From Nanobdellati archaeon (GTDB lineage: Archaea > EX4484-52 > GLR71), in the NCBI GenBank assembly GCA_019429005.1, contig JAHYJR010000011.1:1-10845 (forward strand): a stretch of 10,845 bases of DNA. Direction: 5' to 3'. The translations under genes and the position numbers were made by a program. Below, piece by piece: positions 1-6,630 of the stretch; the first letter of the stretch is position 1, and each line of letters starts with the position of its first letter. The notes under the pieces were generated by a model. That model made no database searches. It saw only the letters and a list, made by a program, of their open reading frames with translations, and had not been told where the DNA came from.

Positions 1-192
1 TGGTTAGAATATGAATATTTTTTAACAGCATCAACAGATAAAAATCCAGTAGAATTTTGTTGGAAAAGAACAAGACAAGAATTATTACAATTTTATTCAT
101 TTTCTAAAAAAACAGAGTTATTGAGTAATTTAGGTAAATTATGGGAAAATGGGTTTTTCACACATGAACTCTCTAATTATTTGTCGCTTTGA
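1..192 (+). mobile_element. IS630-type transposase, C-terminal fragment (5' part outside window)
   Basis: The first reading frame is open from base 1 to a TGA at 190-192 and gives 63 residues. The segment DKNPVEFCWKRTRQELL at residues 13-29 matches the last catalytic block of IS630/Tc1-mariner-like DDE transposases (typically LNPVEECW), and the E of NPVE is the third acidic catalytic residue. The following RTRQELLQF and the closing FFTHELSNYL match the usual C-terminal tail. The enzyme would cut and join the element's ends and insert at TA dinucleotides. The gene stops immediately before the helicase remnant on the opposite strand. The sequence at 193-197 (CTATA) supplies candidate TA targets, so the element's right end may coincide with the transposase stop codon (inference). 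The rest of the element and its left end lie outside the window. Confidence is good for the family and moderate for the exact boundary. Confidence 0.8.
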
Positions 193-423
193 CTATAAAT
201 CTAGAAATTTAAGTAGTTCCGCTTTCCATTGAAACATTAAGTTTATGGTTGGGACGATTATACAAGTTCTATAATCGGGATTATCTTTCATAAATTGCTT
301 TATACAATATATTGCAAATACGGTTTTTCCTTTTCCTGTGCCTACTTTCAGTATTCCATTATAATTATTATTTTTGAAGATTTTATACGCATCATTTTGC
401 CATTCTCTTAATATAATTCCCAT
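193..423 (-). pseudogene. DEAD/DEAH (superfamily 2) helicase, N-terminal remnant cut off by an insertion sequence
   Basis: This 76-residue frame starts with ATG at 423 and ends in TAG at 193-195. It carries the start of an SF2 helicase: a Q-motif-like LREWQNDAY (residues 5-13), Walker A GTGKGKT (28-34) and motif Ia, CIIVPTINLMFQWKAEL (54-70). Such helicases run to several hundred residues with a DEAH/DEXD motif and a second RecA-like domain, and all of that is missing. The frame ends exactly where the IS630-type transposase gene ends on the other strand, so the simplest reading is a helicase gene interrupted by the element, with the TAG created by the junction or the element's end. The style resembles XPB/SSL2-like or type III Res-like helicases, but the fragment is too short to place. 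I see no Shine-Dalgarno before the ATG. It is presumably non-functional. Confidence 0.75.
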
Positions 424-534
424 TAAGATTAGTATATAAAGACAACTTTAATAACTTTGTTGAGAGTATCGTACTTGTTTGGTAAAGAAATAATCAACAT
501 TTCAGGGGAATAAAGATTGCCTTACAAATTGGTT

Positions 535-555
535 ATCACGGAATTATTTTGTGTA
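535..555 (+). repeat. 21-bp direct repeat, copy 1
   Basis: The 21 bases ATCACGGAAT-TATTTTGTGTA recur at 2682-2702 in the same orientation with two mismatches (positions 9 and 11 of the unit). This copy lies just upstream of the TATA-like box of the nuclease gene. The reverse complement begins TACACAAAAT, which resembles the terminal inverted repeats of some insertion sequences, so it could be an IS or MITE end. It could equally be a shared operator. It lies in the 197-base gap 424-620, which holds no gene I can support. Confidence 0.5.
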
Positions 556-571
556 CCCCATTACTAAACAG

Positions 572-584
572 ATATATATATATA
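572..584 (+). promoter_or_regulatory. TATA-like promoter element of the PD-(D/E)XK nuclease gene
   Basis: An uninterrupted 13-base alternating AT run is preceded by AAACAG, a plausible purine-rich BRE. A start about 26 nt downstream of its centre would fall near base 604, just ahead of the Shine-Dalgarno at 607-612 and the ATG at 621. This geometry fits an archaeal promoter with a short leader. In a bacterium the same bases could serve as a -10 region, but I see no clear -35. Confidence 0.45.
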
Positions 585-606
585 ACTCAAAAATACAAGA
601 GTTATT

Positions 607-612
607 AGAGGT
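607..612 (+). promoter_or_regulatory. Ribosome binding site of the nuclease gene
   Basis: AGAGGT lies 8 nt before the ATG at 621 and fixes that start. The 12-base string AGAGGTTATTAA that begins here is repeated exactly ahead of the res start codon (complement of 5792-5803). Confidence 0.6.
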
Positions 613-620
613 TATTAATT

Positions 621-1697
621 ATGGATTCTGATAAAAGTTTAAAGTATAATATATTTAACTATGCAACAAAAGAATTATCACAAGATGCATTTATTGCTTG
701 GTTATTGAACTATTATAATGATAAAGATCATGAGTTATACCCAATTGCTGAAAAATTGTTAAATAAGATTGTTACTGAATCACATATAGATAGTAAATTA
801 CCAAAAACAAAAATAGATATTAGATTACAAGAAGACAAACGAGATGTGACTGTTTATTTCTTAGATGATAAGGGAGAACCAATAAAAGAGTTAGTTATAT
901 TTTTTGAGGATAAAGTTAATAGTTCTGAGGGTGATGGTCAAATAACTGGATATTTTAATAAATTGAGGGATAAAGATTTTAATAAAGTAATCCCCGTTTA
1001 TTTTAAGACCACTTATATGACAAAGAAAGAAGAAGCTAGTTTAAACACACTTAAAACAAAACTTAATTCATTAGTTATATTTTCTCAAAAAGAGATTTCT
1101 GATTTCTTTGTTAATCATTTAAACCAAAAAGACAATATAGATATAATTATGCCAATTAGGACTTATAATGTTTTACTGAATGATTGGATTACATATTTTA
1201 AATCTATGGCTGTTTTTGGTATAGATGTAAAGGGGATTACAAATATATCTGAAAAACTGAAGGAGAAAGATAGTTCTATTTATAAAAAATCACTAAAAAT
1301 TAAGATTTTAGATGAAATTGGTAATTCTATAAAGACAAGTCAAAATCTTTCAAAATTAGATAATTATAATGTGGGGCCATTCAATAATAGCCATGCTATT
1401 TACTATTGGATAGAATTACCGGATAAAAAGACATACATTCAAATATACATTATGGGAGACACTCTCATACGTTTAAGTTTTAACCAAAATCCAGCAGAAA
1501 ACTTTGACGAAATTAGGAATAAAATTGAAGTGTTTTGTAATGCGCCAAATAACTGGAAGTATGCAAGATATAAAAAGAAAAGAGCATCTTTTAAGTTTGA
1601 TTTGAATATTGAAACATTAGAATGCACGTATAGTGATTTAAAAGAACAAATCAAAAAAGCGATTCTTGAGGTCAGTAATAATACTGATTTGATGTAG
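621..1697 (+). CDS. PD-(D/E)XK nuclease family protein
   Basis: This 358-residue protein resembles the stand-alone PD-(D/E)XK nucleases of the PDDEXK_4 type (PF14281). The N-terminal signature NIFNYATKELSQDAFIAWLL (residues 10-29) is typical of that group. The likely active site follows: D75 in the strand RDVTVYF, then E96 and K98 in VIFFEDK (the E-x-K), and Q107 in GDGQITGYF, which fits the QxxxY helix of these nucleases. The predicted activity is metal-dependent DNA cleavage in the cytoplasm; the substrate is unknown. The remainder (about 130-358) has no motif I recognise. A TATA-like box at 572-584 and an SD at 607-612 support the ATG at 621 and an independent transcription unit. It converges on the HAD gene and lies near a restriction-modification operon and a broken helicase, so a defence role is plausible but unproven. 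The length is normal for the family, with no frameshift or missing catalytic residue. Confidence 0.75.
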   Translation: MDSDKSLKYNIFNYATKELSQDAFIAWLLNYYNDKDHELYPIAEKLLNKIVTESHIDSKLPKTKIDIRLQEDKRDVTVYFLDDKGEPIKELVIFFEDKVNSSEGDGQITGYFNKLRDKDFNKVIPVYFKTTYMTKKEEASLNTLKTKLNSLVIFSQKEISDFFVNHLNQKDNIDIIMPIRTYNVLLNDWITYFKSMAVFGIDVKGITNISEKLKEKDSSIYKKSLKIKILDEIGNSIKTSQNLSKLDNYNVGPFNNSHAIYYWIELPDKKTYIQIYIMGDTLIRLSFNQNPAENFDEIRNKIEVFCNAPNNWKYARYKKKRASFKFDLNIETLECTYSDLKEQIKKAILEVSNNTDLM

Positions 1698-1700
1698 ATT

Positions 1701-1748
1701 GTTTTTTGTTTTATTTTGTCTTGAGCTTGTCGGAATTTCCGACAAGCT
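1701..1748 (+). terminator. T-rich tract and perfect inverted repeat between convergent genes
   Basis: Just after the nuclease stop codon come T-rich runs (1701-1722), which by themselves would suit archaeal-style termination. They are followed by a perfect inverted repeat at 1724-1748: arms AGCTTGTCGGAA and TTCCGACAAGCT around a single T. Neither strand has a T-run directly after the hairpin, so it is not a textbook intrinsic terminator. Its place between two converging genes still suggests a role at transcript 3' ends. The 1698-1829 gap holds nothing else I can name. Confidence 0.5.
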
Positions 1749-1829
1749 GAATGTTACAACTGTTTTTGCTTCAATTAAACAAGTATTTTATTTTTAATAA
1801 ATTACTATTTGTATAATATCCAATAAATC

Positions 1830-2501
1830 TTAATCCTCAATACATTTCAAAACATCTTTGATATCATTAATTACAAAATCTGCGCCAGAATCAAGGGTCT
1901 TGTCCAATGCGCCATAACGAGCCCAGCAAGTCTTAATACCTACTTTTGCTGCACCTAAGATATCTCTTTCGGGACAATCTCCAACCATTAAGGCATCAGA
2001 GGGATTGACATCTAGTAATGAAAGCGCCTTATTAAAAGGAAGTGATGATGGTTTTAATTCTCCTGTATCTTCAAAACCTACAACGATATCAAAAAGATTA
2101 AGGATACCTATTAAATCTAGTCGTTGATACACCTTTACTCTTGGTGCATCACTTATGACACAGAGCTTAATGCCTTTTTTATTAATACCTCTTAGAACTT
2201 TTGGTACTCCTGGATATGTCTTTAAATATTTCTTTTTTGCGCAAAGATATGCATTTAATCCAAGAGCTAGCATCTTATCATCAACAGTGCCGTTATGTTT
2301 TTTTATAAACCTTGAGAATGCTGTATTGCCCTCTATCCCATCTTCAAGATAGAACTTAAAAAGTTCATCTCCTGCGATTTTCTTATCAAAATTGAGTCCT
2401 GCAGACACCATGGCGAGCGCAGCACTTCTTGATGCGTTCTTCTTAAGTTTTATGAAGTCTATTAATGTCTGGTCCAAGTCAAAAAGGATAGCTTTTATCA
2501 T
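1830..2501 (-). CDS. HAD superfamily subfamily IA hydrolase (phosphatase)
   Basis: A 223-residue haloacid-dehalogenase-type phosphatase with all four motifs: FDLDQT with nucleophile D8 and acid D10, the motif II serine S117 in VISDAP, motif III lysine K150 in ELKP, and motif IV GDCPERD with acidic residues D175 and D180. The helical cap lies between motifs I and II, as in subfamily IA. It should hydrolyse small phosphorylated metabolites in the cytoplasm; the substrate cannot be read from the sequence. The style (FDLDQTLIDF near the start, ALMVGDCPERDILGA near residue 177) resembles archaeal and candidate-phylum members of the TIGR02253-like group. The frame extends four codons upstream to a GTG at 2513, but the ATG at 2501 is preferred because AAGGTG lies 9 nt before it. 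It is complete, monocistronic by position, and looks like an ordinary host metabolic gene rather than part of the defence systems around it. Confidence 0.85.
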   Translation of the reverse strand: MIKAILFDLDQTLIDFIKLKKNASRSAALAMVSAGLNFDKKIAGDELFKFYLEDGIEGNTAFSRFIKKHNGTVDDKMLALGLNAYLCAKKKYLKTYPGVPKVLRGINKKGIKLCVISDAPRVKVYQRLDLIGILNLFDIVVGFEDTGELKPSSLPFNKALSLLDVNPSDALMVGDCPERDILGAAKVGIKTCWARYGALDKTLDSGADFVINDIKDVLKCIED

Positions 2502-2510
2502 GAGTGAATA

Positions 2511-2516
2511 CACCTT
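2511..2516 (-). promoter_or_regulatory. Ribosome binding site choosing the HAD start
   Basis: On the - strand AAGGTG lies 9 nt before the ATG at 2501. It overlaps the alternative GTG at 2513, which makes that GTG an unlikely start. Confidence 0.55.
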
Positions 2517-2532
2517 GATATTGTGTTAGGAG

Positions 2533-2550
2533 TATTTATATTATTATATT
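2533..2550 (-). promoter_or_regulatory. TATA-like promoter element of the HAD gene
   Basis: Read on the - strand, this A/T-only stretch ends in TATAAATA (complement of 2533-2540). A start about 26 nt downstream would fall near 2511, at the SD and about 10 nt before the ATG, the same layout as at the nuclease gene. A bacterial -10 (TATAAT) can also be found inside it, but I see no -35 at the right distance. Confidence 0.45.
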
Positions 2551-2653
2551 TTGGGTCTGCAAAGTTTTCCTGTAATTATGCTAGTTTTTTGAAACATCAA
2601 AATAGGTTATGTAAATCACAAAAAACATAATCCCTCAACCCACTATATATTAG

Positions 2654-2670
2654 AAATCCTGAGGATTTTT
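2654..2670 (+). repeat. Small hairpin with T tail in the HAD-res intergenic region
   Basis: AAATCC-TGA-GGATTT followed by a run of T on the + strand forms a short stem of 6 bp. It is too weak to call a terminator with confidence. The surrounding gap (2502-2766) otherwise holds the HAD promoter, a second repeat copy and the res terminator, and no gene I can support. Confidence 0.25.
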
Positions 2671-2681
2671 AATATGGGATA

Positions 2682-2702
2682 ATCACGGACTAATTTTGTG
2701 TA
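2682..2702 (+). repeat. 21-bp direct repeat, copy 2
   Basis: ATCACGGACT-AATTTTGTGTA matches the unit at 535-555 in 19 of 21 positions, same orientation. A loosely inverted partner may exist at 2610-2636 (TGTAAATCACAAAAA followed by CATAATCCC). If so, this would be a degenerate short element of about 100 bp, but that partner match is poor. Confidence 0.5.
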
Positions 2703-2724
2703 ACAACATCTTGCAAAATAATAG

Positions 2725-2749
2725 ACCCCTCAAAATTTGAGGGGTTTTT
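2725..2749. terminator. Bidirectional hairpin terminator at the end of the restriction-modification operon
   Basis: ACCCCTCAAA and TTTGAGGGGT pair around a single A, and TTTTT follows directly on the + strand. On the - strand the stem is preceded by A-runs and followed by TCTATTATTTT, so it can serve the res transcript, whose stop codon lies about 20 nt upstream at 2767. It is the clearest intrinsic-terminator structure in the window. Confidence 0.65.
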
Positions 2750-2766
2750 AAACTGTCAATGTTAAA

Positions 2767-5700
2767 TTATACAGATTTAACCTTATTTCGCAATTCATCA
2801 AAACTACTTACTACATCAAATATAACATTTCCATCCGAAATTGCATTAAAATGTTTTCGTGCGCAATCAATTTTTACTTTTTCAACACCACGCCAATCTT
2901 TATCCTGCACACTTCCTTTAGTCTCAATTACAAAATATGCATATTGGATTTTTTTCTTATCAAAAACAATAATCCAATCTGGACTAAATTTCCCAACAGG
3001 TGTGTTAATTACATATTCCCCTTTAGGAAGTTTAGAAAAGACTAAAACATCTACTGATGCATCTATTTTTTCGGCTATATGTTTTTCAATATCAGAATCA
3101 TAGATAAGATAGTCATAAATGTATCTTTCTACATCTATAGATTTACCAACACTAAGTATATTTTTTTTAAAGATATCAATCGAAATAGTTTCAGAGGTTC
3201 TATGATATTCTATATTATGATAAATTATTTCTGCTTTTTCATCATTTATTATTTTACAGATTTTTATTAAAAAATCTTCAGGATTTTGTTTAAATAAATC
3301 AAATTTATCCGGATTAATCTTTGATACTATCTCAATAATAGTCCATCTAGTCATGCTTGTTTCAGAAACAATTTTACCTATTAAATCATATTTTACAAAA
3401 TCAGATATACTTTCAGTTAAATTATCATATTTGATTGTCTCTTTTGTAAACGCAGTTTTATTTTTTAAATCCTCTGCATTCAATCCAATATTTTTCATTT
3501 TACCCTCGGTTGTTTCTGATTCGATTTTAATAATTGATAATTTTTCATTTATCTCTTTAATTGCATTAGTTATAAGAGTCTCGGTTTTAAAATCTACAGT
3601 ATATGTACTTTTTATATTTATATAATCCCACAATTCTCTAAATTCTTCTTTATTAAAATTAGTTTCATTAATTTTATTTGTTATTTTATTTTCATTATCC
3701 TCATTATGTACTTTGACGTTATTTTCATATAATTCACGTATAATATCTATTAAATCAGTTGTTTTATCTTTAAGGTCATCTCTAATGTTTAGTGTGCCTT
3801 CATCTTTATCCTTATGATATTTTTCAGTCAATGACCCGTTTTCATCAACATACTTATTCACTGTAAAATCATATATAATAGCTTTAGCAACAGGTTCATT
3901 TATTCTCTCACCATTAATTGATTTCTTCATTAAAAATTCAACAGTTAGTTTTGATGGTCTTTCTCTTAGGTTTTGGCTGAATTCATTCTGAAGCCCATGA
4001 GCAAAATCTTCATAGGATTCATTAGCAATTATTGTTAAAATATTTGCTTGTGTAAAATCTAAGCCTTCATATTCCTCATCAACTCTATCTCCTTGTTGGT
4101 TCACACAAAGCCTTAAACCTCTTCCAACTTCTTGCCTTGTTCTTACCTCTTTAGGATCTGTATTTCTCAATACACAAATCTGAAATACATTTGGATTATC
4201 CCATCCTTCTCTTAGTGCTGAGTGTGAAAAGATAAATCTTGTTTTTTCTTTTAAATCAAGAAGTAACTCTTTTTGTTTCATAATCAAATCATAAGCACTG
4301 ACATCATCACAGGTCTTATTTTCACCTCTGCCTTTTTCATCAGGATTTATTAAGTGTCCTTTTTTATCTATTGAGAAATAACCTTTATGCGTTTCGTTTG
4401 AAGTTATTGATTCTAAATAAGCATTATATTTAGCCTCCTCTTTTTTGTATTCTTCAATTAATGTAGTATATTCTTCTTCAAAGACTCTTGCATATTTTCC
4501 GGGAATGTTATTGTCTTGCTCATCATATTCTCTGTAATTTTTTACTTCATCTATAAAAAACAGAGATATTGTCTTTATTCCGTTTTTATAAAGATTTCGT
4601 TCTTTATTCAAATGAGATCTTATTGTTTCTCTTATTTGTATTCTTCTTTTGTGATCTTCATTTATGTTTCCTACAATGTCACTTACGGAGACTTTGACTC
4701 CATTAGTAAATTCGATATAGTTTGAGGTTATATCAGATACCTTATATCCTTTATATTGTGGCAATTCACTAGATATTGAAAATAAATCATCGCCCCTATT
4801 TATTCTTCTTGTTTTTTTTACAATACTATTTATCTGTTTTACTTCAAGCTCAATCCTTGCTGATGGATAATTATTCTTGCTTATGTCAATTCCTTCTATG
4901 TACAAATAGCTGTGTGTTGCTGTAGTTCCTTTGATGTTTATTCCTTTAACATTAATTTGTTTTACTAGTTTTTTATTGAAAGCGTCAACTGCATCCAGAC
5001 GATAAACCATATTGTATGTTTCTCTATGTGTTGCTGAATATCTTAAAGTGAATAAAGAATTGAAATGTTTTAAACCTTCTTTAGTTGCAGGTCCTTCAAC
5101 GGATTGTGGTTCATCAATTATAATTATTGGATTTGTACCTGCAATATAATCTATTTGACGAGCACCGTGTTCTGTTTTTTTATAAATATTATTACTCGTT
5201 TTATTAGTTATATCATTTTTAAAATCTTTTTTATTAAATGCATGACTATTAATTATCATAACATTAATACTACTGTTTGTTGCAAATGATTCAATTTGAG
5301 TTTGTTTGGACGAATCAAATATGAAATGCCTAATCTTCTTGCCGTATAATGTGGCAAAATGTTCTTCCATAATTTGAAATGATTTTAAAACACCTTCTCT
5401 TATAGCAATACTTGGAACAACTATAATAAATTTAGTCCAATTATATTTTTTATTTAATTCAAAAATTGTGTTGATATATACATATGTTTTTCCAGTTCCG
5501 GTTTCCATCTCTACTGTAAGGTTCAGACCATCTCCTTCAAGTTTTGTTGAATGATGCAGATTATTATTTTTTTGTATTTTTATGATGTTTTTAAGTATTG
5601 TTTCTTCAGGGATTGTTATTTTTCCATTTTTCCATGCATATATGTTTGAATCCTTTGCAAAAGATGTCAGACCACCTTGTTTTTTACCATATAGGTATTT

Positions 5701-5790
5701 GTATGATTCTTTACCTTGACCCTCAAATACATCACAGACAGCATTCATTGCGTCAATCTGGAACTGTTGTTTTTTGAATTTTAGTTTCAT
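2767..5790 (-). CDS. res: Type III restriction endonuclease, Res subunit (helicase plus nuclease)
   Basis: This 1007-residue protein has the full architecture of a type III Res subunit, the ATP-dependent motor and DNA-cutting partner of Mod. Helicase motifs run in order: Walker A METGTGKT (95-102), motif Ia FIIVVPSIAIREG (121-133), DEAD-box variant IIIIDEPQ (222-229), motif III LRYSATH (249-255), motif V FSHSALREGWDNPN (521-534) and motif VI RTRQEVGRGLRL (550-561). The C-terminal PD-(D/E)XK nuclease is intact, with D938 in SPDW and E956 and K958 in FVIETKG. The complex should require ATP and two unmodified sites to cleave. The ATG at 5790 overlaps the dinD stop by four bases (ATGA), and AGAGG at 5799-5803 is its SD. 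The length is normal for the family and no motif is missing, so it looks active. A hairpin terminator follows about 20 nt after the stop. Confidence 0.93.
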   Translation of the reverse strand: MKLKFKKQQFQIDAMNAVCDVFEGQGKESYKYLYGKKQGGLTSFAKDSNIYAWKNGKITIPEETILKNIIKIQKNNNLHHSTKLEGDGLNLTVEMETGTGKTYVYINTIFELNKKYNWTKFIIVVPSIAIREGVLKSFQIMEEHFATLYGKKIRHFIFDSSKQTQIESFATNSSINVMIINSHAFNKKDFKNDITNKTSNNIYKKTEHGARQIDYIAGTNPIIIIDEPQSVEGPATKEGLKHFNSLFTLRYSATHRETYNMVYRLDAVDAFNKKLVKQINVKGINIKGTTATHSYLYIEGIDISKNNYPSARIELEVKQINSIVKKTRRINRGDDLFSISSELPQYKGYKVSDITSNYIEFTNGVKVSVSDIVGNINEDHKRRIQIRETIRSHLNKERNLYKNGIKTISLFFIDEVKNYREYDEQDNNIPGKYARVFEEEYTTLIEEYKKEEAKYNAYLESITSNETHKGYFSIDKKGHLINPDEKGRGENKTCDDVSAYDLIMKQKELLLDLKEKTRFIFSHSALREGWDNPNVFQICVLRNTDPKEVRTRQEVGRGLRLCVNQQGDRVDEEYEGLDFTQANILTIIANESYEDFAHGLQNEFSQNLRERPSKLTVEFLMKKSINGERINEPVAKAIIYDFTVNKYVDENGSLTEKYHKDKDEGTLNIRDDLKDKTTDLIDIIRELYENNVKVHNEDNENKITNKINETNFNKEEFRELWDYINIKSTYTVDFKTETLITNAIKEINEKLSIIKIESETTEGKMKNIGLNAEDLKNKTAFTKETIKYDNLTESISDFVKYDLIGKIVSETSMTRWTIIEIVSKINPDKFDLFKQNPEDFLIKICKIINDEKAEIIYHNIEYHRTSETISIDIFKKNILSVGKSIDVERYIYDYLIYDSDIEKHIAEKIDASVDVLVFSKLPKGEYVINTPVGKFSPDWIIVFDKKKIQYAYFVIETKGSVQDKDWRGVEKVKIDCARKHFNAISDGNVIFDVVSSFDELRNKVKSV

Positions 5791-6629
5791 TTTAATAACC
5801 TCTTTGAAACTTTAGCTAGATTATTTTCATCATTTTTTATTCTTCTTTCGAGCTTTTTAATGTCCTCTTCAGGAGGTAATCGTTCTGGATAAATATCATC
5901 TTCTAAAAGTACATTTCTAACTCTTTGATTATTTTTAATGTGTTCTGTTGTAATTTTTGGTTCTCCTTGTAAATCGTCTTTTTTTATATTAAAATTGGTT
6001 ATTTCAGTTGCAAAATTTTTAGCTGCCATTGTAACTGTTGGAAGAACATCTGCAAGGGGTTTATATTTAGGTATTTCTAATATTGTTTTCATTTGATTTG
6101 TATTATACCCACCAAATAATGCTTGGTCTCCTTTGCTTCTAATTCTTGCAAAACCTTTATTATCTACGCCCCTTTCATAAATCAATTTTGATAGTTCTGT
6201 TTCGGATTTTACTAATTTTTCTCTTACATCAAATCTTTCTTTTAATGCAATTCGTTTTTCAATTAATTCTTGTTTTCTTGTCTGGATTGCAAAATAGCTT
6301 TGAGCAAATGCAATTTCATCTTTTCTTGAATCTCCGTTTTGGGCAATTAGATAACATGCATATCGTGTAAGCATATAATTAATTATTTCTCTTTCTACAC
6401 CAGAACCTAGTTCTACCATTTTCCCGACGTCGGGAAAATGGTTCTGTACCTCTTGCCCTGCATTTTTACAAGAAATCTTTGCTTTTTCTATAATTTTTAC
6501 AAAATTATCCCACTTAGAATAACCTAAAAGACTTTGCAAATCTCTTGCAAACCAAAATTCGATTCCGTCTTCTATGTGCACATAATCTTCAAAATTTTTG
6601 GTAAGTCTTATAATAATCTCTTTTTCCAT
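5787..6629 (-). CDS. dinD: DinD-family (DNA-damage-inducible protein D) protein with BRO-N-like domain
   Basis: A 280-residue protein that I recognise as the DinD family. The N-terminal half is BRO-N-like (WFARDLQSLLGYSKWDNF at 26-43, RYACYLIAQNGDSRKDEIAF at 89-108, YFAIQTRKQE at 112-121). It is followed by the family block ARIRSKGDQALFGG (161-174), LADVLPTVTMAAKNFATEIT (192-211) and the closing PPEEDIKKLERR (252-263). E. coli DinD belongs to the SOS regulon and has been reported to inhibit RecA; the biochemical role of homologues in R-M operons is not known to me. Here the gene sits between mod and res: its ATG is 1 nt after the mod stop, with the SD GGTGAT inside the mod 3' end, and its stop overlaps the res start. 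It is therefore almost certainly expressed with both. I see no LexA-like operator, as it has no promoter of its own. Codons 63-72 lie in a perfect 28-bp palindrome. Confidence 0.88.
   Translation of the reverse strand: MEKEIIIRLTKNFEDYVHIEDGIEFWFARDLQSLLGYSKWDNFVKIIEKAKISCKNAGQEVQNHFPDVGKMVELGSGVEREIINYMLTRYACYLIAQNGDSRKDEIAFAQSYFAIQTRKQELIEKRIALKERFDVREKLVKSETELSKLIYERGVDNKGFARIRSKGDQALFGGYNTNQMKTILEIPKYKPLADVLPTVTMAAKNFATEITNFNIKKDDLQGEPKITTEHIKNNQRVRNVLLEDDIYPERLPPEEDIKKLERRIKNDENNLAKVSKRLLK
6415..6442. repeat. Perfect 28-bp palindrome inside dinD
   Basis: ACCATTTTCCCGAC is followed directly by its exact reverse complement GTCGGGAAAATGGT, with GACGTC at the centre. Symmetry continues imperfectly outward: TTCTG follows on the right and CAGAACC lies at 6401-6407 on the left, offset by 8 extra bases. 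It encodes the conserved family residues around HFPDVGKM of the DinD protein. Confidence 0.9.
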
Positions 6630-6630
6630 A

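Noticed and set aside
433-441. TATA box for the helicase remnant
   Set aside because: TTTATATA on the - strand lies only about 10-18 nt before the ATG, too close for a start site upstream of the gene, and it may just reflect AT-rich sequence.
1439-1654. Open frame antisense to the nuclease gene
   Set aside because: It lies fully within the nuclease gene, has no SD, and its product resembles nothing known to me.
2759-3625. Open frames antisense to res on the + strand
   Set aside because: They have low-complexity, hydrophobic translations with no family resemblance, and they lie within a clear res coding region. They are by-products of the AT-rich opposite strand.
4101-4112. Third copy of the 21-bp repeat (CACACAAAG in res)
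   Set aside because: Only about eight bases agree and they lie in a conserved helicase segment, so this is chance similarity.
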